A stretch of DNA of 64,000 nucleotides from Leptolyngbya boryana PCC 6306 (GTDB taxonomy: Bacteria > Cyanobacteriota > Cyanobacteriia > Leptolyngbyales > Leptolyngbyaceae): the NCBI RefSeq assembly GCF_000353285.1, contig NZ_KB731324.1, positions 1,506,577 through 1,570,576 of the forward strand, in the 5' to 3' direction. Positions within the stretch are counted from its first letter, which is position 1. Each line of letters starts with the position of its first letter. The notes under the pieces are model-generated. The model made no database searches. It saw only the letters and a program-made list of their open reading frames with translations, and was not told where the DNA came from. Below are positions 29,371-36,861 of the stretch, one piece after another. A program made the translations under genes and the position numbers.

Positions 29371-30732
29371 AAGATGGCGAGCCAGTTCGATCGTGACAGT
29401 CGTGCCTTGACCTTTTTCGCTTTCAATCGTCATCACGCCCTGCTGTAACTCCACACACTTTTTAACGACTGCTAAACCTAAACCTGTTCCGGCTGCATAG
29501 TTTAGATTTTGCCCCCGATAAAAGGGTTCGCAAATCCTCGGCTGATCTTCTAAAGGAATTCCAATTCCTTGATCTTTGACTTGAAATCGAATGCGATCGC
29601 TGGTTCCATTGAGCAGTAATAAAACACTACTGCCTGGCTCAGAATACTTGATCGCATTCGCCAGCAAATTACTCAAAATCGAATACAACAATCGCTCATC
29701 CAAATTGGCATGAGTATATTTTCCTTGCGTTTGAAAGTGGATCACGTGATTCGTCGAAATCTCAAAATCTTCCACGAGATTCAAGCAAAATGCTTCTAGA
29801 TCGATCGTTTCTGGATTGCACTCTAGTTTTCCTGCATCTGCTCTAGTTAAGGTCAGCACATCGATAAATAGTTGCTGCATTGATTTTGCAGCAGATTGAA
29901 TTCGATCGAGATTTTTCAATCGCCGGGCTTCACTCCAATCTGAATTCCCTTTAATCAGCAATTGAACTGATCCTAGAACGACACTCAGCGGGGTGCGAAA
30001 TTCATGAGAAACCATCGAGAAAAAATGAGTTTTCAGATCGCTGATTTCCTTCTGCTGCATCAATTTCTGCTTTAGATATTCTGCTTGATGACGTTGAGTG
30101 ACCTGACTATACAAAGCCGCAAAGCAGATAAAAATTGCCATAAATCCAGCAATCATCATCCAAACTTCGATCACTTTTCGCGTCTGAATACTTTGTTTTG
30201 ATTGCTCAATTGATTGTTTTAACTCTGTCTGCTTTTGCTGAGAAAGTTGGGAAATTACAGTGTGGATTCGTTCTCTCAAAGCAATACTTCGACTCGTTAA
30301 AATGCTTTGCTGCATCAATGCAGTTTGATTGATGTCATACAGCGCGATCGATTCGTTTAAAAGCTCAACTCGCTGTAAGACTATTTTTTGTAGCTCTTGA
30401 TAACTTGAAAATTCTTTTGGCTCTAGCAAAAACTGCTGATGCAACTGGCTCAGCTTCACTGGAATCCGATCAATAGCAGATTTATATCGATTGAATTCGC
30501 TGCGATTTCCTAGATAAATATATCCGCGCCGAGCAGATTCTGCGCTCGTAATTTCTGCAAACACTTCATCTAAATTTTTAATCACTTCATAAGTTTGCTG
30601 AGACTTGTGACTGCTTTCCACTAGTTGATTTACATTTTGATATGAGATTAAACTGCTGATACAAAGAATCACAAGCAGCAATCCAAAGCCTGCAACGAGC
30701 CAGTTTCGTTCTGATGAATTTAAGAAAGTCAT
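29320..30732 (-). CDS. CHASE3 sensor histidine kinase
   Basis: 470 residues. A membrane helix at about 12-32, an extracytoplasmic CHASE3-type helical domain (about 35-185, with the conserved ITSAESARRGYIYLG), a second helix near 190-210, HisKA with the phosphorylated H in FFSMVSHEFRTPLSVVLGS (about 242) and HATPase with N, G1 and G2 boxes (LANAIKYSE, DQGIGIP, GTGLGLAVV). It senses an unknown signal and probably phosphorylates the divergent response regulator 112 bases away. Confidence 0.93.
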   Translation of the reverse strand: MTFLNSSERNWLVAGFGLLLVILCISSLISYQNVNQLVESSHKSQQTYEVIKNLDEVFAEITSAESARRGYIYLGNRSEFNRYKSAIDRIPVKLSQLHQQFLLEPKEFSSYQELQKIVLQRVELLNESIALYDINQTALMQQSILTSRSIALRERIHTVISQLSQQKQTELKQSIEQSKQSIQTRKVIEVWMMIAGFMAIFICFAALYSQVTQRHQAEYLKQKLMQQKEISDLKTHFFSMVSHEFRTPLSVVLGSVQLLIKGNSDWSEARRLKNLDRIQSAAKSMQQLFIDVLTLTRADAGKLECNPETIDLEAFCLNLVEDFEISTNHVIHFQTQGKYTHANLDERLLYSILSNLLANAIKYSEPGSSVLLLLNGTSDRIRFQVKDQGIGIPLEDQPRICEPFYRGQNLNYAAGTGLGLAVVKKCVELQQGVMTIESEKGQGTTVTIELARHLLTKDNCSISIHQNAIL

Positions 30733-30844
30733 ATTTTCTAATTTTTCAGATCGAGCCGTTTATCCGCAAAAATAGCAGGAAAAATTAACTATTGTGTGCA
30801 GCTAGATTGATTACAGTAACGATCATGCAAGCTTTCCTGTCGAT

Positions 30845-31528
30845 ATGCGTATTTTAGTCGTTGAAGATGACCAGCATTTAGCAGAGATTCTCACCGAAAC
30901 TCTGAGCGATCGCGCTTACTCAGTAGATGTTGTAAAAGATGGTGAGTCTGCCTGGGATTGGCTAAATTCTTTGGTATATGACCTGATCGTCTTGGATGTT
31001 ACCCTCCCTAAATTAGATGGCATTAGCTTATGCAAACGTCTACGAGGAGCACTCAATGAGAATGGAACGACCCCGGTCTTAATGTTGACCGCACGAGATA
31101 CGATCGCCGACAAAATCTTAGGACTTGATGCTGGTGCAGATGATTACATGGTCAAGCCTTTTGATATTGAGGAACTAATGGCGCGAGTTCGTGCTTTACT
31201 TCGGCGCGGAACCAGTAGCCCAAATCCGACCTTGATCTGGGGCGACTTACAAATCGATTCAAGTACTTATGAAGTCAATTATGCCAATGCACCGCTGACG
31301 CTCACCCCGAAAGAGTATGCGTTGTTAGAGTTGCTTGTCTCTAGTGGACGAAAGGTACTGAGCCGCTCAGGAATTATCGATCGGCTTTGGTCACTTCAAG
31401 ATCCACCCACTGAAGAAACGGTCAAATCTCACATCAAAAGTTTGCGCCAAAAGCTCAGAAATGCAGGTGCGCCTGAAGATTTGATTGAAACTGTTCACGG
31501 AGTAGGATATCGATTGAAACAACTCTAG
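30845..31528 (+). CDS. OmpR/PhoB-type response regulator
   Basis: 227 residues. The receiver (1-120) has VEDD, the phospho-acceptor D51 in YDLIVLDVTLP, T in MLTARD and K in MVKPFD. The C-terminal winged-helix domain (about 130-227) has LTPKEYALLELL and EETVKSHIKSLRQKLRNAG...GVGYRL. It is the likely partner of the CHASE3 kinase that is transcribed away from it. Confidence 0.95.
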   Translation: MRILVVEDDQHLAEILTETLSDRAYSVDVVKDGESAWDWLNSLVYDLIVLDVTLPKLDGISLCKRLRGALNENGTTPVLMLTARDTIADKILGLDAGADDYMVKPFDIEELMARVRALLRRGTSSPNPTLIWGDLQIDSSTYEVNYANAPLTLTPKEYALLELLVSSGRKVLSRSGIIDRLWSLQDPPTEETVKSHIKSLRQKLRNAGAPEDLIETVHGVGYRLKQL

Positions 31529-32070
31529 GAATGTCTTGAACTGGCTGCGCAAACAGTGCGTGTGTGAGTTCTTACAGATGATATGACCAATTTAGTGAAG
31601 GGCGATAGCAGTTTTGTCGATCGTCTTTTTTGCTGTTTGTTTGTCGTTACTGCTCGGTCTAATCAGGTGAAGTTGGATCGTAGGCAGACGAAGACTTGCT
31701 TTCTTCGAGAAGAAATACTTAAATTTTCTGTCTAATCTGCTTCTAAGGGGTATCATACCGAACATCGGTCGATCTAATATTCCAAAGGTCCGAATTAGGC
31801 AGAAGCAGTCAAGCTAACTCCCCAATCTAGAGTGTTATACCGGCTCTCAGCAGCCTAAATCGCTCCAGAGGAATGTTATGCTGACTGTCTTCGGGCTAAC
31901 AGGTGATTAGACGGAAAGAGTCAGGCTAAACAATTGTTGGGCAGTATTTCTTTACGTAGTGGAGGGCAAGTAGATCCAAGTTTTCTAGGTGGCTGGCTAG
32001 GATTTTCAAAACCACGTTTCAAGACTTAAAGCGGTTAAGCTTTATAAAACTAGAACCTGAAAGTCAATTT
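31529..32070. other. Long non-coding stretch before the integron-type cassette
   Basis: 542 bases with no convincing gene on either strand. A weak hairpin-plus-T region follows the response regulator (about 31608-31632). Short motifs recur: CTAAT/ATTAG-type blocks (31657, 31731, 31754, 31916) and CTAAC/CTAAA blocks (31813, 31895, 31925). CTGCTTCT (31737-31744) can pair with AGAAGCAG (31801-31808). Two GTTRRRY cores are present, at 31936-31942 and 32034-32040, the second 30 bases before the cassette ATG. I recognise no known RNA family. Confidence 0.5.
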
Positions 32071-32760
32071 ATGGTTGAATTTAAGTGGGAATTGCTTCTT
32101 GATATTATAAGAACAGCTTGCACGGTCGGTACATTCTTTATAGCTATTAGTGCTTTTAGAATCTTTCTTAAAAATAAGCTTGCTGAGAAGCAATTAGATT
32201 TAGTGATTGAATTGATTAGAGAAATATCTGACTCTAAATTAATAGTTGTTTATCGACTTGATCCTCAACAAGCGTCAGAGATGATGAAACGCGGAGTCGC
32301 AGGTGAGATAACTCCTCAATTATCTTTATTTGGCATTGCCTCTGATGTTTCAAAAGAAAACTCTCCGTTGTTCTTACGTCAGGATGTCTGTGATCACCTG
32401 ACCTCAATTAGTAGACAATATTCAGAAAATCCCTTGCTTCCTACAAAAATTGCCTTCTCTTTACGTCAAATTGTGCCTCGTCCTAAGGGTTTAGTGGTTA
32501 AGGCAAACCAGGCTGGCTATGTATTTGATCTTTGTGAAATACCTAAAAATTCAGTTATTTATTTAGCTCAAAATTTAGAGAACTTCGATAACAAAGGGAT
32601 AATATCGGCGTTCTCTACTTATGGTGAATTTGTGACAGTATGTAGAGACTTAGTTATATCTATAGAGATTTGGCTAAGTAAGTACGGAATTAAGGATGTC
32701 AATGCATTGCGAGGGGGTAGTCGTAAGTCCACAGAAAAGAGCAGCCCAACAAGGCGATAA
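32071..32760 (+). CDS. Orphan membrane-anchored protein encoded by an integron-type cassette
   Basis: 229 residues. One membrane helix (about 11-33, IIRTACTVGTFFIAISAFRIFL), then a charged helix and a soluble domain with no motif I recognise. Base composition is AT-rich with many AGA/ATA codons and no GCGATCGC octamer, unlike its neighbours. The stop codon lies inside the attC site, the usual layout of integron gene cassettes. No promoter or good RBS is evident. Function unknown; transfer from elsewhere is likely. Confidence 0.75.
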   Translation: MVEFKWELLLDIIRTACTVGTFFIAISAFRIFLKNKLAEKQLDLVIELIREISDSKLIVVYRLDPQQASEMMKRGVAGEITPQLSLFGIASDVSKENSPLFLRQDVCDHLTSISRQYSENPLLPTKIAFSLRQIVPRPKGLVVKANQAGYVFDLCEIPKNSVIYLAQNLENFDNKGIISAFSTYGEFVTVCRDLVISIEIWLSKYGIKDVNALRGGSRKSTEKSSPTRR

Positions 32761-32829
32761 AGCGGACGTGTTCAACTTTGTAGTTGAGTTGCAAAGGTTG
32801 TTTTCCGCTGCTTATCTTGGTCGTTAGAC
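32744..32829 (+). other. Integron attC recombination site
   Basis: 86 bases bounded by R'' GCCCAAC (32744-32750) and R' GTTAGAC (32823-32829), both matching the RYYYAAC/GTTRRRY cores. Between them the arms pair imperfectly in the attC way: AAG with CTT, ATAA with TTAT and GCGGA with TCCGC, with small bulges, and an inner stem TCAACT/AGTTGA closes the loop. Length, core sequences and the ORF stop inside the site all fit. No integrase gene or second clear attC is in the window. Confidence 0.82.
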
Positions 32830-32953
32830 TGCTGAATTTCGGTTAGGACACAACTTGAAACTTGTCCATGTTCTAAGCAACGATTTTCAATTACTCCCGC
32901 AGTTTTAACTACATAGGAAGATATAATTCCGTGCGGTCAAATTTCTGATTCCT

Positions 32954-33331
32954 ATGCCATCGAATAACTCTGAGTCGCAAGCTCAAGCCCGAAGAATTTT
33001 AGATGCGATCGCCTTTATCCCTTTTGAGCAGTGCCAACTACTAAGCCGTGAGTTTAATAGTCTTCCTGCACGTCCCGGTATTTATGCGATTCGGCACAAA
33101 AACGATGGGTTGCTTTATGTCGGTAAAACGAAAAGTTTACGAGGTCGCTTTAGCGGTGGGCACAAAGCTTTTTTATAGGCTTGGCTTGACAAATACAATG
33201 ACGAGGAAGTTCGGATTGCGGCACAGGTTATTTCTCATTGGGAGAACCCCACGTTACTATTGGAGCTAGAAGCCATAATTCTAAGAGCCACTGAACCCCC
33301 TTACAACGCCCAGATCCCGACTGAAAGGTGA
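32954..33331 (+). pseudogene. GIY-YIG nuclease gene interrupted by one TAG codon
   Basis: The frame starts at ATG 32954 and codes a GIY-YIG domain (PGIYAIRHKNDGLLYVGKTKSLRGRF, catalytic R in RGRF). It meets TAG at 33176-33178 and then continues open in the same frame to TGA at 33329-33331, coding the rest of the domain with the catalytic glutamate in LLELEAIILRATEPPYN. Relatives usually have W at the stop position (AFLWAWLD), so TGG to TAG is the simplest change. The product is truncated at 74 residues unless the codon is read through. The next small gene follows after 4 bases. Confidence 0.85.
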
Positions 33332-33335
33332 TGCC

Positions 33336-33542
33336 ATGCAAGCCAAACTTCAAGAGAGACTTTCTCCCGCCGATGCAGAGGTGATTTTAGGACGGTTGCC
33401 TGAGCGGATTCGTGCTGCTCTCATGACGCGTGCTGCTGAAATTGAATATCCAATCGAAGCAGTAGTTGAAATGGCGATCGCAAGCTTTCTTGATTCAGAA
33501 GCGTTGGGTTTTGCAGATTGTAAACCAGGGCGCGGTCAGTAG
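33336..33542 (+). CDS. Small conserved protein paired with the GIY-YIG gene
   Basis: 68 residues, LQERLSPADAEVILGRLPERIRAALMTRAAEIEYPIEAVVEMAIASFLD, predicted helical, acidic. I recall such short genes directly behind GIY-YIG genes in cyanobacteria but not a name. It begins 4 bases after the stop of the broken nuclease gene, so the two were an operon. Its own reading frame is intact. Confidence 0.7.
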   Translation: MQAKLQERLSPADAEVILGRLPERIRAALMTRAAEIEYPIEAVVEMAIASFLDSEALGFADCKPGRGQ

Positions 33543-33650
33543 CGTATTTTGGTTGATGCTTGCATGGGCTAACAATTCAAATACAACGGACAGCCCGAAA
33601 GGCTTTCTGCTCTATTCTCAGTCTTCCGCCTATTGGCACTGAATCTGCTG

Positions 33651-34820
33651 CTAACCTCGCAAAAATCCCGCAATTCGATCGACCGCTTCCACCAAAATTT
33701 CCGGCTCATGCACTAACGCAAATCGCACATATCCTTCTCCCGACTTGCCAAATCCTGCTCCTGGAGAAACCGCAACTCCCGTCGCCTCAACCAACTTCAC
33801 CGCAAAGTCGATCGAATCTTTCACCCAAGGCTCCGGCAACCTCGCCCAAACATACATTGCCGCTTCAGGCATCGGCACAGGCCACCCAATCTCATGTAAG
33901 CGATCGACAAACACATCCCGGCGATGCCGATAAATCTCAACCGCTTGATGCACCCCCGCTTGATCACCTTGCAACGCTGCAATTGCACCATTCAAAATGC
34001 CAAGATACTGATTAAAATCAACCGCCGCTTTCACTTGTCGCAGCGCCAGAATTAACTCCGAATTGCCGATCGCATATCCCACCCGAAATCCGCCCATCTT
34101 GTAAGACTTCGAGAAGGTAAAAAACTCGATCGAAACTGTCTTATCTGGATCAGCTTGCAGCACCGAAGGCATAGTTTCCTTACCCAGATAAAAATCTGCA
34201 TAAGGAAAATCATGCACCAAAACCAGATCATGCTCTTGACAGAATCGCACCGCTTTTTGGAAGAAAGACAACGGCGCGATCGCAGTCGTTGGATTGTGCG
34301 GATAGCTCAATACCATCATCCGCGACTGCGCCAAAACCTCTGCTGGAATCTCCTCGAACACAGGCAAAAACTGATTTTCAGCCCGAAGCGGCATCGGATA
34401 AATCTGACCACTTGCCAAATAAACCCCACCCGCATGAGAGGGATAGCCTGGATCGAGCAGCAGCGCAAAATCACCCGGATTCAAAATTGCCAGAGGTAAA
34501 TGTGCCGTTCCTTCCTGGGAGCCGATGAGGGGTAAAACCTCAGTTTCTGGATCAACCGCGACTCCAAACTTCTTCGTGTACCACTCTGCCGCCGCTTGCC
34601 GAAATGCCTTTGTCCCATGAAAGAGCAAATATCCATGGGTAGACGGATCATAGAGAGACTGAGCGATCGCTTCAATCACATGCGGCTCCGTCGGCAAATC
34701 CGAAGATCCTAATGACAGATCCAGAATCTCTCGCCCCGCCGCTCTTGCTCTCGATTTTGCCCGATCCATATCTGCAAAAACATTCATTTGCAGGGGGGCT
34801 AAGCGTTTGGCAAACTGCAT
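33651..34820 (-). CDS. Class I/II PLP-dependent aminotransferase
   Basis: 389 residues. PLP lysine in FFTFSKSYKMGGFRVGYA near 236, substrate-arginine region YVRFALVHE near the C-terminus and the fold-type I features LGSSDLPTEP, NPGDFALLLDPGYP and LSYPHNPTTA. It resembles the LL-diaminopimelate/alanine aminotransferase group, but substrate cannot be fixed. It lies 14 bases after the thioredoxin gene on the same strand and may be co-transcribed. Confidence 0.9.
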   Translation of the reverse strand: MQFAKRLAPLQMNVFADMDRAKSRARAAGREILDLSLGSSDLPTEPHVIEAIAQSLYDPSTHGYLLFHGTKAFRQAAAEWYTKKFGVAVDPETEVLPLIGSQEGTAHLPLAILNPGDFALLLDPGYPSHAGGVYLASGQIYPMPLRAENQFLPVFEEIPAEVLAQSRMMVLSYPHNPTTAIAPLSFFQKAVRFCQEHDLVLVHDFPYADFYLGKETMPSVLQADPDKTVSIEFFTFSKSYKMGGFRVGYAIGNSELILALRQVKAAVDFNQYLGILNGAIAALQGDQAGVHQAVEIYRHRRDVFVDRLHEIGWPVPMPEAAMYVWARLPEPWVKDSIDFAVKLVEATGVAVSPGAGFGKSGEGYVRFALVHEPEILVEAVDRIAGFLRG

Positions 34821-34834
34821 TTTTCTACCCTTAA

Positions 34835-35167
34835 TTAAGCGGTCACTAATCCTTTGTTCAGCAATTCCTCAATCTTTTGCTTGTTCATTGCTCCTTCCGC
34901 CGATTGCTTCATTTCGCCATCCTGAATCAAGCGAAACGCCGGAACGCCTTCAACTTTGAATTTTTTCACGCTTTCGGGGTTCGGATCGACTTCCATTTTC
35001 ACCACTTTTAAGCGATCGCCGTATTCTTTCGCGATCGTCTCAATCACTGGAGCCATCAGCCGACAAGGACCGCACCACTCTGCCCAAAAATAAACCAAAA
35101 CGGGTTGAGTGGCGTTCAATACCTCAGCTTCAAATTCCGAATCACCAATTACAAGAACGCTACTCAT
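34835..35167 (-). CDS. Thioredoxin
   Basis: 110 residues from the ATG at 35167; a TTG at 35185 is an in-frame alternative. The active site is WAEWCGPCR near 28-36 and the cis-proline lies in VEGVPAF. Classic cytosolic thioredoxin length and motif, so it reduces disulfides using ferredoxin- or NADPH-thioredoxin reductase. First gene of a probable pair with the aminotransferase. Confidence 0.94.
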   Translation of the reverse strand: MSSVLVIGDSEFEAEVLNATQPVLVYFWAEWCGPCRLMAPVIETIAKEYGDRLKVVKMEVDPNPESVKKFKVEGVPAFRLIQDGEMKQSAEGAMNKQKIEELLNKGLVTA

Positions 35168-35268
35168 GATGAGATTTCCCAACAAATTGCCTTTTCAATT
35201 TTAAAGCCCTTCGCTACGTTCTGGGAAAGCGTTACAGTGAGAAAGCACGCATTCAGTCTCGATCGTCT

Positions 35269-35655
35269 ATGTTTGGTACTTTTCAGCAGAGCAGTCTCCG
35301 CATCGAAGTCGAAGCTTCTGAAGCCACGCTGACTAAAGCGTTGACCGATGTGAACGAATTACAAAAATGGCTCTGGTTTGAGCGCTTCTCGATTGGCTAT
35401 CCAGAAACCCTGACTCCTGGCGTAAAACTCAAAGGGCAAGTCGGATTGGTCACGATCCAGCACGAAGTCGAATTGAGTGAACCTCATCGCGTTCGCTTTC
35501 TGCTTAGCCAGGGCATTGACGGCTTTCACGAATGGGCGTGGGGCGATGGCTGGGTACAATCGCGCATCGAAGGCATCTCTCTCCTTCCGCTCAATCTTGG
35601 ACAAACCGCAACGTTATTGAGCCTGAAACAATATCTGCAATCAAAAGCTGCTTGA
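35269..35655 (+). CDS. SRPBCC-like conserved protein
   Basis: 128 residues with alternating beta strands: SLRIEVEASEATLTKALTDVNELQKWLW at the start, then VGLVTIQHEVELSEPHRVRFLLSQGIDGFHEWAWGDGWVQSRIEGIS. The helix-grip pattern suggests a START/SRPBCC ligand-binding fold, by eye only. Divergent from the thioredoxin gene and followed by a clear terminator. Confidence 0.65.
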   Translation: MFGTFQQSSLRIEVEASEATLTKALTDVNELQKWLWFERFSIGYPETLTPGVKLKGQVGLVTIQHEVELSEPHRVRFLLSQGIDGFHEWAWGDGWVQSRIEGISLLPLNLGQTATLLSLKQYLQSKAA

Positions 35656-35677
35656 ACTCGCCGCAGATTCACAAAAA

Positions 35678-35705
35678 AAACGATCGCCTAACCAGACGAT
35701 CGTTT
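35678..35705. terminator. Bidirectional hairpin terminator
   Basis: AAACGATCG (35678-35686) pairs perfectly with CGATCGTTT (35697-35705) around a 10-base loop. A-rich on the left and T-rich on the right, it serves the plus gene ending at 35655 and the minus gene ending at 35726. Confidence 0.8.
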
Positions 35706-35725
35706 GCAAATATTATCTAATAAAA

Positions 35726-36073
35726 TTATATTTTCCGAGCCGTGCTCGCTGCCGGAACCAGAATTTCTTGGAGAATCGACTTCAACTCCTCACGGCGTTG
35801 ATAGCAATCGAGCCGATATAGCACCTGACCGCCCTGAAACAGAAGCACCGTCGGCAATGTCGTAATCCGATACATACTGGCGAGCTTCAAATTCTCGTCT
35901 GCGTTAACACCCACTAATTTCAACTGAGTGCCCCATTCTTTCAGGAGCAAATTCAGCGAAGGTTCAATCAACCGACAGATTCCACACCAGGGTGCCCAGA
36001 AATGCACAAGAACAGGGGTCGTAGACTCAAGAACTTCTTGTTTAAACGCCCCTTCGCTAATGCCTGCTTGCAT
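35726..36073 (-). CDS. Thioredoxin-like protein with WCGIC active site
   Basis: 115 residues, thioredoxin fold with WAPWCGICR near 27-35 and cis-proline in ITTLPTV. Replacing the usual CGPC by CGIC should raise the redox potential, so it may be a more oxidising or client-specific thioredoxin. Monocistronic by appearance, 52 bases from the NnrU gene upstream. Confidence 0.88.
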   Translation of the reverse strand: MQAGISEGAFKQEVLESTTPVLVHFWAPWCGICRLIEPSLNLLLKEWGTQLKLVGVNADENLKLASMYRITTLPTVLLFQGGQVLYRLDCYQRREELKSILQEILVPAASTARKI

Positions 36074-36124
36074 AGTTCTCCAGAATGATTAATTATTTGC
36101 TTTTTACTAACGCTTGGGATCATG

Positions 36125-36838
36125 CTACCAGGGTACGTTCCCAGATGCACGAATGACGATCGGATGAAGCCACCAAAACAATAGCGTAAATGCAGTCACA
36201 CCGAGGTATGCAGGACGTAAAAATTCTTTTAGATCCAGTTTCTGCTTCCCCGAAAAAATCGCTCCAAACGGAACGATCGAGGTTCTCGCTTTCACGGCTT
36301 CAAACGCTTCGCCATACCGAAGTGCTAACCGTCGATCGCCATTCCACACCCCAAATAAATGATGCAAAATTAACCCGATCGAGGTCACAACCATGAAACT
36401 GGTTCCTATCCATACTGTATGAGTAATGCACCACAAGATTTGTCCGACCATTTGCGGATGTCGCGAAATCCGAATTATTCCGCTTTCGTATAAATGCACT
36501 TGCGGTTTTTGAATCGCTGCGATCTCTAACAAATTAAAAGTCGCGGGATAAAGAAACAGAAAAGAAATCGCAGATCCGATCCAAACGGCTTCACTCACAC
36601 CCGGAATGCCTTGCACATTCCAGAGTTGCAGCCCATCATACCGATGATTAAAAAAGTAAATCATCATCGGAACGGCAATCCCTAAACTCACCAGCGCAAA
36701 AATCACACGGTAAAATCTTGCTCCAATCCGCTGCTCTGCCATCATTCGCAACGAAGCTAACCCACTATGCGCGATCGCAAATCCAACCAACCAACCGAAC
36801 ATTATCAAATGGCTCGACGTAAACCAAGACATACCCAA
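36125..36838 (-). CDS. NnrU family membrane protein (Z-ISO related)
   Basis: 237 residues with about six membrane helices. Family signatures are HSGLASLRMMAEQ near the N-terminus and SRHPQMVGQILWCITHTVW, with haem-ligand-type histidines and YGEAFEAVKARTSIVPFGAI. NnrU proteins are related to plant 15-cis-zeta-carotene isomerase (Z-ISO), which is haem-dependent, so a role in carotenoid isomerisation is possible in a phototroph. That role is inferred from family relationship only. Confidence 0.8.
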   Translation of the reverse strand: MGMSWFTSSHLIMFGWLVGFAIAHSGLASLRMMAEQRIGARFYRVIFALVSLGIAVPMMIYFFNHRYDGLQLWNVQGIPGVSEAVWIGSAISFLFLYPATFNLLEIAAIQKPQVHLYESGIIRISRHPQMVGQILWCITHTVWIGTSFMVVTSIGLILHHLFGVWNGDRRLALRYGEAFEAVKARTSIVPFGAIFSGKQKLDLKEFLRPAYLGVTAFTLLFWWLHPIVIRASGNVPW

Positions 36839-36861
36839 CTGAAATGAAGACCAGATCTAGC

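Noticed and set aside
31897-32040. Second attC site upstream of the cassette gene
   Set aside because: GTTRRRY cores exist (31936, 32034) but no RYYYAAC partner with pairing arms was found at a suitable distance.
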